A stretch of 58,329 nt of DNA, from contig JAUNVE010000011.1 in assembly GCA_030537795.1 (NCBI GenBank), positions 1 to 58,329 of the forward strand. Direction: 5' to 3'. Positions within the stretch are counted from its first letter, which is position 1, and the number at the start of each line of letters is the position of its first letter. The translations under genes and the position numbers were made by a program. Source of the DNA: Actinomycetaceae bacterium. GTDB lineage: Bacteria; Actinomycetota; Actinomycetes; Actinomycetales; Actinomycetaceae. Below the pieces are notes generated by a model. That model was not told the origin of the DNA, did not search any database, and worked only from the letters and a program-made list of their open reading frames with translations. Positions 35,534 through 44,423 of the stretch are shown here, piece by piece.

Positions 35534-37066
35534 TCAACACTCGACGACGTTAACGGCTAAACCTCCGGCCGATGTTTCCTTGTATTTCGACAGCATGTCT
35601 CGACCTGTCTGCCACATTGTTTGAATTGCAGCATCCAACGGCACCGTATGCCGCCCATCGCCCCACATCGCCATGCGTGCCGCGTTAATCGCTTTAACTG
35701 CCGCAATCGCATTGCGTTCAATGCACGGAATCTGAACGAGTCCGCCAATAGGGTCACAGGTGAGGCCGAGAGAGTGCTCCATCGCAATCTCGGCAGCATT
35801 TTCTACCTGCCGCGCACTGCCGCCGAAGGTCTGTGCCAATCCGGCGGCCGCCATCGCAGAGGCCGATCCAATCTCACCCTGACATCCGACCTCCGCACCA
35901 GCTATCGATGCATTCGTTTTAATGAGGGCGCCGATAGCAGTAGCGGCCAACAGGAAGTCACGAGCCGCATGCACGGGAGCATTCCGACCCTCCGGGCAGA
36001 ACTTGAGCAGATACCCTAAAACCGCGGGAATCACGCCCGCAGCCCCATTCGTCGGTGCAGTAACCACTCGCTGTCCGGCGGCGTTCTCCTCATTGACCGC
36101 GAGCGCAAATAGATTCACCCAATCCATTGCCCGGAGAGGATCTTCTACCGTTCCCGCCCACACGTCCGCGCTGGCCGCCTTAAAGGCCCGCCCACTTAAA
36201 CGGGCGGCCAGAGCCGGGGCGCGACGAGCTACATTAAGACCGCCGGGGAGGACTCCTTCGGTTGCGCATCCGGCATCGACACATTGAGCCATCGTGCGCT
36301 GAATGAGATCAAGATATTCGTTCACGGCGGTGCGATCATGTGCCGTCTCCTCGTTAGCACGCATCAGATCTGCTACTGAGAGGTTTTCGCGTTCACACAG
36401 GTCAACCAATTCGGCCGCGGTGGAAAAAGGAAAAGGGGCCGGCGTGGCATGTGTTTTGCGCGCATCCGGTGTTGCCAGAGCAATAACATCCGGTGTCGCA
36501 GGATCCGGCGATCGATCCTCCATAATAAAACCGCCGCCCACCGAATAGTAGGTACGACATAGGTTGCCATTGTCTATGCGCGCATCAATGGTGAGGGCGT
36601 TGACGTGGTAGGGCAACACCGTCATGGGAGCAAACTTGATGTCATCCATCGTGAAGGGCACCTGGGTACCACCCGCAACAGTGAGTTTTCCTGTTCGATG
36701 AACTAAATCAACAATTGATGAAATGACGTTAGCCGATACCGTCTGCGGCTCATAGCCAGCCAGTCCCAGTATGATCGCTCGATCAGTTGAGTGCCCTCTT
36801 CCGGTGGCGCCCAGCGAGCCGTAAAGTGTCACGCGAATAGCCCGCGGGCTCATACCTTTGTGCTGAAGCTCGGCGGCAAATGCATGCGCTGCGCGCATCG
36901 GCCCCACGGTATGTGATGAGGAGGGTCCGATTCCTATTCGGAATAGGTCAAAAACAGATAGTGGCCGAGCTAATTTCGCCGGTTTCGTATGTCCAGATAT
37001 GAGGCCGGCAGGACTCGCTTCTGCGACACGATCCACCGCCGGAGTATCGCCTTCTGCTGCGCTCAT
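35534..37066 (-). CDS. sdaA: L-serine ammonia-lyase (iron-sulfur type)
   Basis: 510 aa single-chain enzyme that deaminates L-serine to pyruvate and ammonia using a [4Fe-4S] cluster. The N-terminal beta domain starts SVFDLFRIGIGPSSSHTVGPM. The C-terminal alpha domain has GCQGEIGSASAMAAAG, EIAMEHSLGLTCDPIGG and PCIERNAIAAVKA, which supply cluster Cys ligands. Compared with E. coli SdaA (454 aa) it carries about 40 extra N-terminal residues. It is divergent from mtnN. Its stop borders the nrdHIE regulatory region, and I see no strong terminator there. Confidence 0.96.
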   Translation of the reverse strand: MSAAEGDTPAVDRVAEASPAGLISGHTKPAKLARPLSVFDLFRIGIGPSSSHTVGPMRAAHAFAAELQHKGMSPRAIRVTLYGSLGATGRGHSTDRAIILGLAGYEPQTVSANVISSIVDLVHRTGKLTVAGGTQVPFTMDDIKFAPMTVLPYHVNALTIDARIDNGNLCRTYYSVGGGFIMEDRSPDPATPDVIALATPDARKTHATPAPFPFSTAAELVDLCERENLSVADLMRANEETAHDRTAVNEYLDLIQRTMAQCVDAGCATEGVLPGGLNVARRAPALAARLSGRAFKAASADVWAGTVEDPLRAMDWVNLFALAVNEENAAGQRVVTAPTNGAAGVIPAVLGYLLKFCPEGRNAPVHAARDFLLAATAIGALIKTNASIAGAEVGCQGEIGSASAMAAAGLAQTFGGSARQVENAAEIAMEHSLGLTCDPIGGLVQIPCIERNAIAAVKAINAARMAMWGDGRHTVPLDAAIQTMWQTGRDMLSKYKETSAGGLAVNVVEC

Positions 37067-37149
37067 CGCGCCCCCGCCCGTTTCATTGCGCTACAGTTCA
37101 ACACGTGACCATTGTCATGGTTATTCACACTCTACTGCACGAGGTTGTC

Positions 37150-37881
37150 ATGGACACTACCAGCACATCCACCATCCGCGCGAACAACAGTGTCGCAGTC
37201 ATTGCGTGCGCAATGGATTTGGAGGCCGAACCGATGATCGCCCTCCTCGATGGTGCGCAATCTTGCACCTGTGGTAACGCGAAATGTACGACGGGGTTCC
37301 TGGCAGGTAGACGTGTACACGTCACTGTCACGGGCATTGGACTGGTCAATGCCGCTGTTGCGGCGACGCAAGCTTATTTGACATTTGGCGACTCACTCGC
37401 GGCATATCTATGCGCTGGTACATGCGGCGGCCTGGCTGCCACCACCGGTGTTCTCGACGTCATTATCGGTACCGAATTTATCTACTCTCGCGCCGATGCC
37501 ACCGCATTTGGTTACGCTCCCGGACAGGTTCCGGGAGAGCCCGCCAGTTTTGCCGCCTACGCGCACTACATCGCTGCTGCCGAAACGATGCGACAGAACC
37601 GAAACTATCGCTTATTATTCGGGCAGGTCGCTTCTTCAGACGCATTCGTTACAACGCGATCGGTTGAAAAGACGCGTGAGGTTTTCCCGAGTGCACTCGC
37701 GGCCGACATGGAGTCGACAGCGGCTGCCCAGGTATGCGCCAAATTTGCCGTTCCTTTCATCTCAATACGTGCTGTGTCGGATCTGTGTGGTCCCCAGGCC
37801 GGTCAAGATTTTCACGTTGATGCGGGCGAGGCTGCGGCGGTGAGTGCACGCGCGGTTGCTGATTTTTTCGCGCAACTGTAG
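37150..37881 (+). CDS. mtnN: 5'-methylthioadenosine/S-adenosylhomocysteine nucleosidase
   Basis: About 243 aa from ATG 37150, with GAGG five bases upstream; GTG 37105 is a weaker alternative. It cleaves adenine from MTA and SAH in methyl-cycle recycling. Family motifs are CAMDLEAEPM (general acid Glu), CAGTCGGLA, DATAFGYAPGQVPGEP, DMESTAAAQVC and the catalytic Asp in IRAVSDLCG. An unusual Cys group, CTCGNAKC (Cys39, 41, 46), follows the first helix, where E. coli MtnN has GGCEIYTG. It converges on nhaC with a three-base gap. Confidence 0.93.
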   Translation: MDTTSTSTIRANNSVAVIACAMDLEAEPMIALLDGAQSCTCGNAKCTTGFLAGRRVHVTVTGIGLVNAAVAATQAYLTFGDSLAAYLCAGTCGGLAATTGVLDVIIGTEFIYSRADATAFGYAPGQVPGEPASFAAYAHYIAAAETMRQNRNYRLLFGQVASSDAFVTTRSVEKTREVFPSALAADMESTAAAQVCAKFAVPFISIRAVSDLCGPQAGQDFHVDAGEAAAVSARAVADFFAQL

Positions 37882-37884
37882 ATA

Positions 37885-39297
37885 CTATTTCTGGTTCGCT
37901 AAGGTTACCGGCTTACGAGTTGTCAGTAGTCCCCATCCAATATAGGCGAAGATCATTCCGATCAGAGGATTCATCAAGTTCAGCCAGGCGTATCCTACGT
38001 AATCGACGGTGGGTACGCCTAAAGTTGAGGCAAAAAATACGCCTGCTGTGGTCCACGGAATAAGCGGTGTCGTTAAGGTTGCGCCCTCCTCCAGGCAGCG
38101 GGATAGAACTGCTCGATCGATACCCATTTCGTCGTATTTTTCAGCGAACAGTTGTCCACCTAATACGATTGACATATAGGCCTCGCCCATCCCCAGGTTG
38201 CCCATCAAAGCCGCAATAATCGTCACGGCAACGAGAGAACCAATCCGACGCACGCGGGCGAGGAGGCCGCGAATGACAATGCGCATGTAGCCGAAGTGGG
38301 ACAGCATTCCCCCCAGGGACAGCGCTTGCACCGATAGGACAAGCGTGAACCACATGGAGGTCACCCCGCCGCGGGCAAATAGTGAGTCGAGTGATGCGAT
38401 CCCGGTGTCAACGGTATCTCCGTGCCATAGCGCCCTCATCACGGAGTCGAAGGACGCGCTTTGGATAATGAGCGCTGTGATAACTGCTGTCACAGCGGAC
38501 GTTGCCATTGTGTACACGGCAGGTACGCGGAGAATTCCCATAACGATGAGAACCAGAAGCGGAACAGTTGTCCACCATCCCACGTGATAGGTGGCGTGGA
38601 TAGCACTGGTTAGGGTGGTGAGATCGGATTCGGGCAGTGCGTGGGTGTGGTAGTAGTGGCCGGCGACTCCAAAAGCTATCAGGGCAATAAGGAATGCGGG
38701 ACCGGTCGTATAGGCCATTGACCGAATATGCTTATAGAGGTCGGTTTCGGCCGCCATTGCGGCTAGGTTTGTCGTATCGGAAACCGGTGACATTTTGTCG
38801 CCGAAACAGGCTCCCGAGACAACAACTCCCGCAACAATTGGTAGTGGCAATCCCATAGCCGAACCAATACCGATGAGGATTACGCCAGCCGTACCGGCTG
38901 TGCCCCACGCTGTTCCGGTAGCAATCGACATCAGACTACAAAGGATGAGAGCGGTGGGCAGAAACCAGGACGGTGCTATGAGTTTTACGCCCCAATAGAT
39001 GAGGGTAGCAACTGTGCCGGCTTGGATGAGGGCGGCAATCAAAGCACCGATGAGAATAAAAATAAGGAGGGCGGTGCGTGCGCGCCACACCCCTGTGATT
39101 ATCGCTTGGCCAATATCTGGCAGGCTACGCCGAGCAACCGTCAATGCGCTGACGGCGACGAGGATCAAAGCACCCAACATGAGTGCGTGCAAGTCAGCTT
39201 TAAAAACCAGTAATCCGACGGATATGAGCCCGACCACGCCAGACAACGTCAGCGCTGCCCATATGAATGGTGGGTCTTGAAGGCGTTCCGATGTCAC
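37885..39297 (-). CDS. nhaC: NhaC family Na+/H+ antiporter
   Basis: 470 aa integral membrane protein with about eleven hydrophobic segments. The NhaC signature SGACFGDKMSPVSDTTNL lies mid-protein and holds conserved Asp residues. A second typical motif is PLIPWTTAGVFFAST near the C-terminus. It probably exchanges Na+ (or malate/lactate-coupled Na+ in some members) for protons. Start is GTG 39297, 12 bases after the ADP-ribosylglycohydrolase-like gene, which overlaps the LLM oxidoreductase gene, so the three probably form one transcript. Confidence 0.92.
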   Translation of the reverse strand: MTSERLQDPPFIWAALTLSGVVGLISVGLLVFKADLHALMLGALILVAVSALTVARRSLPDIGQAIITGVWRARTALLIFILIGALIAALIQAGTVATLIYWGVKLIAPSWFLPTALILCSLMSIATGTAWGTAGTAGVILIGIGSAMGLPLPIVAGVVVSGACFGDKMSPVSDTTNLAAMAAETDLYKHIRSMAYTTGPAFLIALIAFGVAGHYYHTHALPESDLTTLTSAIHATYHVGWWTTVPLLVLIVMGILRVPAVYTMATSAVTAVITALIIQSASFDSVMRALWHGDTVDTGIASLDSLFARGGVTSMWFTLVLSVQALSLGGMLSHFGYMRIVIRGLLARVRRIGSLVAVTIIAALMGNLGMGEAYMSIVLGGQLFAEKYDEMGIDRAVLSRCLEEGATLTTPLIPWTTAGVFFASTLGVPTVDYVGYAWLNLMNPLIGMIFAYIGWGLLTTRKPVTLANQK

Positions 39298-39309
39298 GTT
39301 TTGACGCTA

Positions 39310-40560
39310 TCAAATGTCGGTCGTATCGGGTAGGTGTTTTTCCGGAGCCAATCCAGCATAAACGCACCCCGTTGCTAGGTCGCGCAGTCCATCGGCGCGC
39401 AATCCGGGCCACCCCCACAAATCGGTCAACCAGAATTCTGGAATAGCGGCAAGGCCGCAGGCACCACCGAGGAGGGCGCCTGTCAATGCGGCTACGGTAT
39501 CGGTATCGCCTCCGCTGCGAATAGCGGACTCTATTCCCACCGTGACGGGATTTAATGACGAGTTACGCTCAAATTCCCACACTGCTGTTTCACAGGCTGC
39601 AATCACGCGACGCATCGCCGACACGCCGTCTAAGCCCGCGCCGAGGCCACGTGACCATCCCTGACCTACCCCTCGGTTACTCTCATCACGCAGGACGATT
39701 AGTGCGTCGATAACCTCCTGGTTAAATCCAGTATCGGTGACGATTGGGGTGTTGAGACCGTCGATTTCAAGATTCGCAATAACCGATTGTCCGTGCTCAA
39801 TAACAAGATCGACGAGGTCGCTTATTCGCAGGGCTGAACCCCAGTGAATACCTCGCGCGTAACCTTCAACTACCCGCCGTAAAGTGTGAGCATACACAAG
39901 GTTAAGGGAGATAACTAGTGGATCCGTAGTTGTCAAAGTTGTCACAAGCGTAACTGTTCGAGTGCATTCTTCGGGAGCTGTTAAGGTCGCTAAAGCTACC
40001 GGCACTGCTATGGCCAAGCTTGCGCTCTCCGTCATCCTGCGGGTGATGCGTTCGGAATTTCCGCGGTATTCAGCGGCCCGACGCAACGCTATGGCAACGC
40101 GCACATCGGAAGCCGCTAACTGGCCACACCCGTGGGCGACAAGATCCTCGACGACAAGGGGCGAAGCCAGGCGGGGATTGAGCGCGACGTCAAAAACTCC
40201 CTGTAGCAACCGCGGCACATGTTGCGGATTTGATTCGTACCACGCAATGAGGCGCTGAGCGACCGCTTCAATCGCCGAGGCCGTAGCTAACCGACCGGCG
40301 CTTGCTACTTCCGCAATGCACAGTGCAATTTGCACGTCACTGCCCCACTCACCGGCAAGAAAACCATCTCGACCAGACATACTCAGCTTTTCTTCGACAG
40401 CGGGCGCCCGCTGTAATTCCCACGGAATTCCCAACGCTGATCCCGCGGCGAATCCAGTCAACGCACCGACGGCTGCCAGGGCTAGATCGGCATGTGAACG
40501 ATCCAGACGCACTGCTGATCCTCGCGACTTGGGGGTGGGGATAGGAAACTGCTCACTCAT
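39310..40560 (-). CDS. ADP-ribosylglycohydrolase-like protein with altered metal-site motifs
   Basis: About 416 aa from ATG 40560. The DraG/ARH fold is indicated by ALTGFAAGSALGIPWE, EWGSDVQIALCIAEV and SGGDTDTVAALTGALLGG. Active members have GDALG and TDDT in the first two motifs. Here they are GSALG (residues 40-44) and GSDV (73-76), so three metal-coordinating positions differ, while GGDTDT (350-355) is intact. It may be a divergent hydrolase or a non-catalytic ADP-ribose binder. The start overlaps the LLM gene by ATGA, indicating coupling, and nhaC follows after 12 bases. Confidence 0.8.
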   Translation of the reverse strand: MSEQFPIPTPKSRGSAVRLDRSHADLALAAVGALTGFAAGSALGIPWELQRAPAVEEKLSMSGRDGFLAGEWGSDVQIALCIAEVASAGRLATASAIEAVAQRLIAWYESNPQHVPRLLQGVFDVALNPRLASPLVVEDLVAHGCGQLAASDVRVAIALRRAAEYRGNSERITRRMTESASLAIAVPVALATLTAPEECTRTVTLVTTLTTTDPLVISLNLVYAHTLRRVVEGYARGIHWGSALRISDLVDLVIEHGQSVIANLEIDGLNTPIVTDTGFNQEVIDALIVLRDESNRGVGQGWSRGLGAGLDGVSAMRRVIAACETAVWEFERNSSLNPVTVGIESAIRSGGDTDTVAALTGALLGGACGLAAIPEFWLTDLWGWPGLRADGLRDLATGCVYAGLAPEKHLPDTTDI

Positions 40561-41609
40561 GCATGCCACGCCTCAGCAAGGAGTTGATACGAGCGTCTAC
40601 GTAGAGCTGGATCCCACGCGTAGGAAGTCACGATCACTTCATCGAGATCATACGTGTCCACGAATACGTCAATTTCGTCAACTATTCGTTCCGGGGGGCC
40701 AACATACGCAGTTGGGTCTAAAACGCTGTTGCCACGGTCGATCAGGTGGGTTTTCTGCGGTCGCATCAGAGGGCCAGCCGAGCCACGACGCAAACGTGCT
40801 TTCATCATCTGATAAGACGTAAAGAGTTCATCTGCCTCGCTTTGAGTTGGTGCAACCAGCATATTGATACCTGCCATCACATAAGGCTCAGACACCTGCG
40901 CAGTTGGTGCCGTGGCATCAAAATGCGTGCGGTAGACATGTAGCGCTTGTGCGAGATACTTGGGGGCAAAATGCGAGGCGAAACTATACGGCAGGCCGAG
41001 TGTGGCAGCCACTTGAGCGCCGCCGGTCGACGAGCCGAGCATCCACAGTGGAATACGCGTTCCTTCACCGGGTATGGCACGAACCCGCGCGTGCAGTTGG
41101 GCCGGGCTCGGTTGTATGCCGAGAGCGGCAGCTTCAGCACCTGACAGACGGTTGTCAGAGTTGACTTCAGTGGGAGCCAGATAGGTGAGGAGACTTGCCA
41201 CATCGGCGGCAAAATCACTGATCTGCGCACTTCCTCGACGCAGCGCAGTGGCAGTCACCGGATCGGTTCCCGGCGCACGACCAAGACCGAGATCAAAACG
41301 GGATCCATAAATAGTCGCCAGTGTGCCATAGTATTCAGCCACCATCAGAGGCGAGTGGTTTGGCAACATAACGCCACCGGCTCCCAAGCGAATAGTGCTC
41401 GTATGCTCGGCCGCCCTGCCGAGAAGTAGAGATGTGGCTGAAGACATGAAGGTTTGGGAGCCATGGTGTTCGGCCATCCAGTATCGCCGGTAACCGACGC
41501 CCTCCGCTAGGACGGCCAATGACAAAGCGTCATCAAGCGCCGCGCGACGCCCCAGTCCTTCCGATGCCGGGGCTAAATCAAGCACCGATAGTGGAACACG
41601 TTGCGACAT
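40557..41609 (-). CDS. LLM class flavin-dependent oxidoreductase
   Basis: About 350 aa from ATG 41609. It is a luciferase-like monooxygenase fold. Motifs are LSVLDLAPASEG near the N-terminus, YWMAEHHG, IRLGAGGVMLPNHSPL, FDLGLGRAPGTDP and the GSSTGGAQVA flavin-phosphate loop. It probably uses FMNH2 or F420 to oxidise a small organic molecule; the group is related to MsnO8-type proteins. It overlaps the ADP-ribosylglycohydrolase-like gene by four bases (ATGA). Confidence 0.9.
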   Translation of the reverse strand: MSQRVPLSVLDLAPASEGLGRRAALDDALSLAVLAEGVGYRRYWMAEHHGSQTFMSSATSLLLGRAAEHTSTIRLGAGGVMLPNHSPLMVAEYYGTLATIYGSRFDLGLGRAPGTDPVTATALRRGSAQISDFAADVASLLTYLAPTEVNSDNRLSGAEAAALGIQPSPAQLHARVRAIPGEGTRIPLWMLGSSTGGAQVAATLGLPYSFASHFAPKYLAQALHVYRTHFDATAPTAQVSEPYVMAGINMLVAPTQSEADELFTSYQMMKARLRRGSAGPLMRPQKTHLIDRGNSVLDPTAYVGPPERIVDEIDVFVDTYDLDEVIVTSYAWDPALRRRSYQLLAEAWHA

Positions 41610-41725
41610 GAGCACCACCCTATCGTCAGAGAAAACATTGCCGGCACTAGCTTACTGTGCGACTTGCACGGGAGCTTGGGAGAATCCATTCATCATGGCA
41701 CCCACACTTGCGGTCAGCGAAGGTG

Positions 41726-43135
41726 TCACGACGGTCGTGTGAGTAAAACGATCTCATTGTAATTTGGTACTGCGACATTCCAGCCCAATTCGGTTGTCAC
41801 GCGCTGTGCGAATACATCTCTTGCTCGATCCTCACCGTGAGTGAGAAATACCGTCTGCGGCTGACGGCTGAATTCGCTGAGCCAGTCAATTAGTTCAGAC
41901 GCGTCAGCATGAGCAGAGAACTCGCGGTCTTGAACCACCTGTGCTCTGACCGGGATGTACCGTCCGCGAATCTTCAAATTGCGCGCACCATCAATGAGGG
42001 CGCGCCCGCGGGTACCGTGCGCCTGATATCCGGTGATAATGATGCAATGCTCAGTCCCGGGCAGGATTCTTTCCAGGTGGTGAAGCACCCGGCCGCCTTC
42101 CAGCATCCCTGACGATGACACAATAATGCACGAATGCCGGAACGTGTTGATACGTTTGGAATCATCCGCAGTTCGCGCCTCGGTAAGTTGTGGAATCCCG
42201 AGGAAATCATCAACCGTAATGTCCTCTTTGAGTTCCTCAAGCGATAAATCGCGATAGACATCGAGCGCATTGAGACCCATCGGTGAATCGACGAATACAG
42301 GTATCGAAGGAATCCTTTTACTTCGGATAAGTTCGGTGATAACTGCGAGAACGGCCTCTGTGCGGTCAATGGCAAATGCGGGTATGAGAATATGACCGCC
42401 GCGTTCGACAGTTCCGCAAATTGCAGCCGCCATGGTCTGGTGGGAGATGTCGGGTTCAATATGCTCGCGATCTCCGTAGGTGGACTCCATCACAATCCAG
42501 TCTGCTGCTGGAGGCTTGCTCCGCTGTTTCAGCACGGGTGGATGGGGACGGCCGAGATCGCCGGAGAATAAGACGGAGCTACCTGGAGTCTGCACATGGA
42601 TAGAAGCGGAACCGAGAATGTGTCCGGCTCGTATCCACGTTGCTACTATTCCATCACCCAGCTCAAGGGGTGAACCGTAATCAACGGAACGAAACATTCC
42701 GAGCGTGACTTCGACGTCGGCCGGTGTGTAGAGGGGTTTGGGGTCACTGTGTTTGGAGTAACCTCCTCGCTGGGCAGCTCTCGTTTCCATTACCTGTAGG
42801 TATCCCGCATCGCGCAACACGATTTCGCTTAATCGGATTGTTCCTGGTGTCGCCCAGATTGTGCCGCTAAATCCGGCCTTAACAAGGACCGGCAAATAGC
42901 CGACGTGATCCATGTGGGCGTGGGTGATCAGGATGTCGGTAATGTCGTTCGGAGGGTGGGGAAACGGATCCCAATTCCGCCTGCGCCACTGCTTATCTCC
43001 CTGAAATATGCCCGCATCCACCAGGATGCGTCGCTTTCCAATACTGAGCAGGTATTTTGACCCTGTGACGGTATGCGTTGCGCCAAAAAAACGAAGTGTC
43101 ATATTTTGCGATGACGGTTCCTGATCTCCACCCAT
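41726..43135 (-). CDS. Beta-CASP metallo-beta-lactamase nuclease (RNA-processing type)
   Basis: About 469 aa from ATG 43135; ATG 43102 (MTLRFFG) is an equally plausible start and GTG 43162 an upstream one. It begins FFGATHTVTGSKYLL, carries the metal motif THAHMDHVGYLP, LVDAGIFQG, VLFSGDLGRPHPP and the beta-CASP motifs SSGMLEGGRVLHHL and SAHADASELIDWL. This is the CPSF73/YSH1-like group distinct from RNase J, predicted to cut RNA in the cytoplasm. It lies upstream of the LLM gene on the same strand with a gap of about 116 bases. Confidence 0.92.
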   Translation of the reverse strand: MGGDQEPSSQNMTLRFFGATHTVTGSKYLLSIGKRRILVDAGIFQGDKQWRRRNWDPFPHPPNDITDILITHAHMDHVGYLPVLVKAGFSGTIWATPGTIRLSEIVLRDAGYLQVMETRAAQRGGYSKHSDPKPLYTPADVEVTLGMFRSVDYGSPLELGDGIVATWIRAGHILGSASIHVQTPGSSVLFSGDLGRPHPPVLKQRSKPPAADWIVMESTYGDREHIEPDISHQTMAAAICGTVERGGHILIPAFAIDRTEAVLAVITELIRSKRIPSIPVFVDSPMGLNALDVYRDLSLEELKEDITVDDFLGIPQLTEARTADDSKRINTFRHSCIIVSSSGMLEGGRVLHHLERILPGTEHCIIITGYQAHGTRGRALIDGARNLKIRGRYIPVRAQVVQDREFSAHADASELIDWLSEFSRQPQTVFLTHGEDRARDVFAQRVTTELGWNVAVPNYNEIVLLTRPS

Positions 43136-43303
43136 GCGTCTAGTATGGCGTAGATCACACACAATGCTTCCGTGCCATTCCGCATACTCACATTGTGGCA
43201 GCAGGCGAGCATCTCCCAGTCATCAGTTTCCTCACTCCTATGACCCCGCAACTGAGAACCGCAAAAGAGGGCGTAGTCGCATATTCGCGATAGGCTCACG
43301 GTC

Positions 43304-44029
43304 ATGAATACGGTCTATTCACCCCCGTTAACCGGCCCTACATTTCAGCGAGCGCAACACGTTACTTTCATCCAACATGAACCTCGGGTACACGGTGGCC
43401 AATTGCGCATCGACATCGAAGCATTAGGTTCCTCGGTTGACGTTGTCAAAGCGTGGACCACACCCCACGGATTCTTTGATTCTTTCGAGGTCGCAGGACC
43501 CGTCGTCGTTCTGGGTGGAACTTTTAATGCCTACGCGGATGATATTGCGCCGTGGCTCCCCTCTCTTCGACGGTGGCTTGCTCGCGCAATCCCGGCCTAC
43601 CGCACCGTATTCGGTGTGTGTTTAGGCCATCAGCTCATTGCTGCTTCTCTAGGGGGACGCGTGAGCGTAGACGACCCTCGCGGTCCGGAAAAATCCATTA
43701 CTCGAATCAGGTGGAAAAGCGATGATCCTTTTGTCAAAGCAATCGGGTCGGCCCCCATCGCCTTTGCAGATCATGCCGACGCAGTTGTTGACGTTCCAAC
43801 CGATGCTCGTATCCTCGCTCACTCTGACCGTTACATCCAGGCAATGCGCATTAAAAATGCGGTATCCGTTCAATTTCATCCCGAAATCAATGCCGATGTG
43901 ATTGAAGAATGGTATCGGGATGATGAACCCGGCAACCTTCCAACATACCGTCGTGACTTCGAAACTCACGAAAAACAACTGCGTGATCTTAGCCGCCGCG
44001 TCGCAACCTGGATCGTTAGTCGAGGATAA
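43304..44029 (+). CDS. Class I glutamine amidotransferase (GMP synthase-like)
   Basis: 241 aa stand-alone GATase domain. The nucleophile elbow is GVCLGHQLIAASLGG, and the catalytic His and Glu are in VQFHPEINADV. It resembles the GuaA-like GATase 1 group that includes gamma-glutamyl hydrolase-type enzymes. No synthase partner is adjacent, so the acceptor is unknown. It is preceded by a divergent arrangement with the beta-CASP nuclease and followed by a bidirectional hairpin (44058-44082). Confidence 0.88.
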   Translation: MNTVYSPPLTGPTFQRAQHVTFIQHEPRVHGGQLRIDIEALGSSVDVVKAWTTPHGFFDSFEVAGPVVVLGGTFNAYADDIAPWLPSLRRWLARAIPAYRTVFGVCLGHQLIAASLGGRVSVDDPRGPEKSITRIRWKSDDPFVKAIGSAPIAFADHADAVVDVPTDARILAHSDRYIQAMRIKNAVSVQFHPEINADVIEEWYRDDEPGNLPTYRRDFETHEKQLRDLSRRVATWIVSRG

Positions 44030-44057
44030 GGCATTAGAATGGCCGGATCCACAGTAT

Positions 44058-44082
44058 AAAACCCCGGCATTGCCGGGGTTTT
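44058..44082. terminator. Bidirectional terminator between GATase gene and tRNA-Leu
   Basis: AAAACCCCGGC (44058-44068) pairs with GCCGGGGTTTT (44072-44082) around a short ATT loop. A-run and T-run flanks allow termination in both directions for these convergent genes. Confidence 0.9.
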
Positions 44083-44083
44083 G

Positions 44084-44169
44084 TGCGCGAGGGGGGAGTC
44101 GAACCCCCATGCCCGCAAGGGCACACGGACCTGAACCGTGCGCGTCTACCTGTTCCGCCACCCGCGCGA
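44084..44169 (-). tRNA. tRNA-Leu (CAG anticodon)
   Basis: 86-base cloverleaf on the minus strand. The acceptor GCGCGGG pairs with CTCGCGC, including one G-U pair, followed by discriminator A. It has a class II long variable arm (TGCCCTTGCGGGCA), anticodon loop TTCAGGT with CAG, and T-loop GGTTCGACTCC. The CCA end is not encoded. It sits just upstream of fhaA, as in other actinobacteria. Confidence 0.95.
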
Positions 44170-44423
44170 GTGTCGAAGCAACAGTGTTGCTAAACGCGTA
44201 GAAACTATACCTATTGCGTAAGCCCTCGCGCAAATTTCCTACCGGCGAATCTCGCACTCGGGCAGCCAGTTGGTTACCTACTAAACCGTACTATGTACTG
44301 ATTCCGGTGCCGCGTGCATCAACACTGGTGGAGTAGTACTCGTTATATGGCCAACTACCGCTACACTACTGTTGAAGTTACTATGCTCTCATTGGGTTTT
44401 TTTGGAGCTACTAAGGGGGTGCC
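44170..44423. promoter_or_regulatory. Divergent control region between tRNA-Leu and fhaA operon
   Basis: About 254 bases that must hold the promoters of tRNA-Leu and the seven-gene kinase/cell-wall operon. Candidate -10 elements are TATAGT (minus strand) and TACTAT (plus strand), neither with a convincing -35. A GGGGG Shine-Dalgarno lies five bases before the fhaA ATG. Confidence 0.4.

Noticed and set aside
43649-44257. 202-residue minus-strand frame crossing tRNA-Leu
   Set aside because: It runs through a tRNA and a terminator and is antisense to the glutamine amidotransferase gene.
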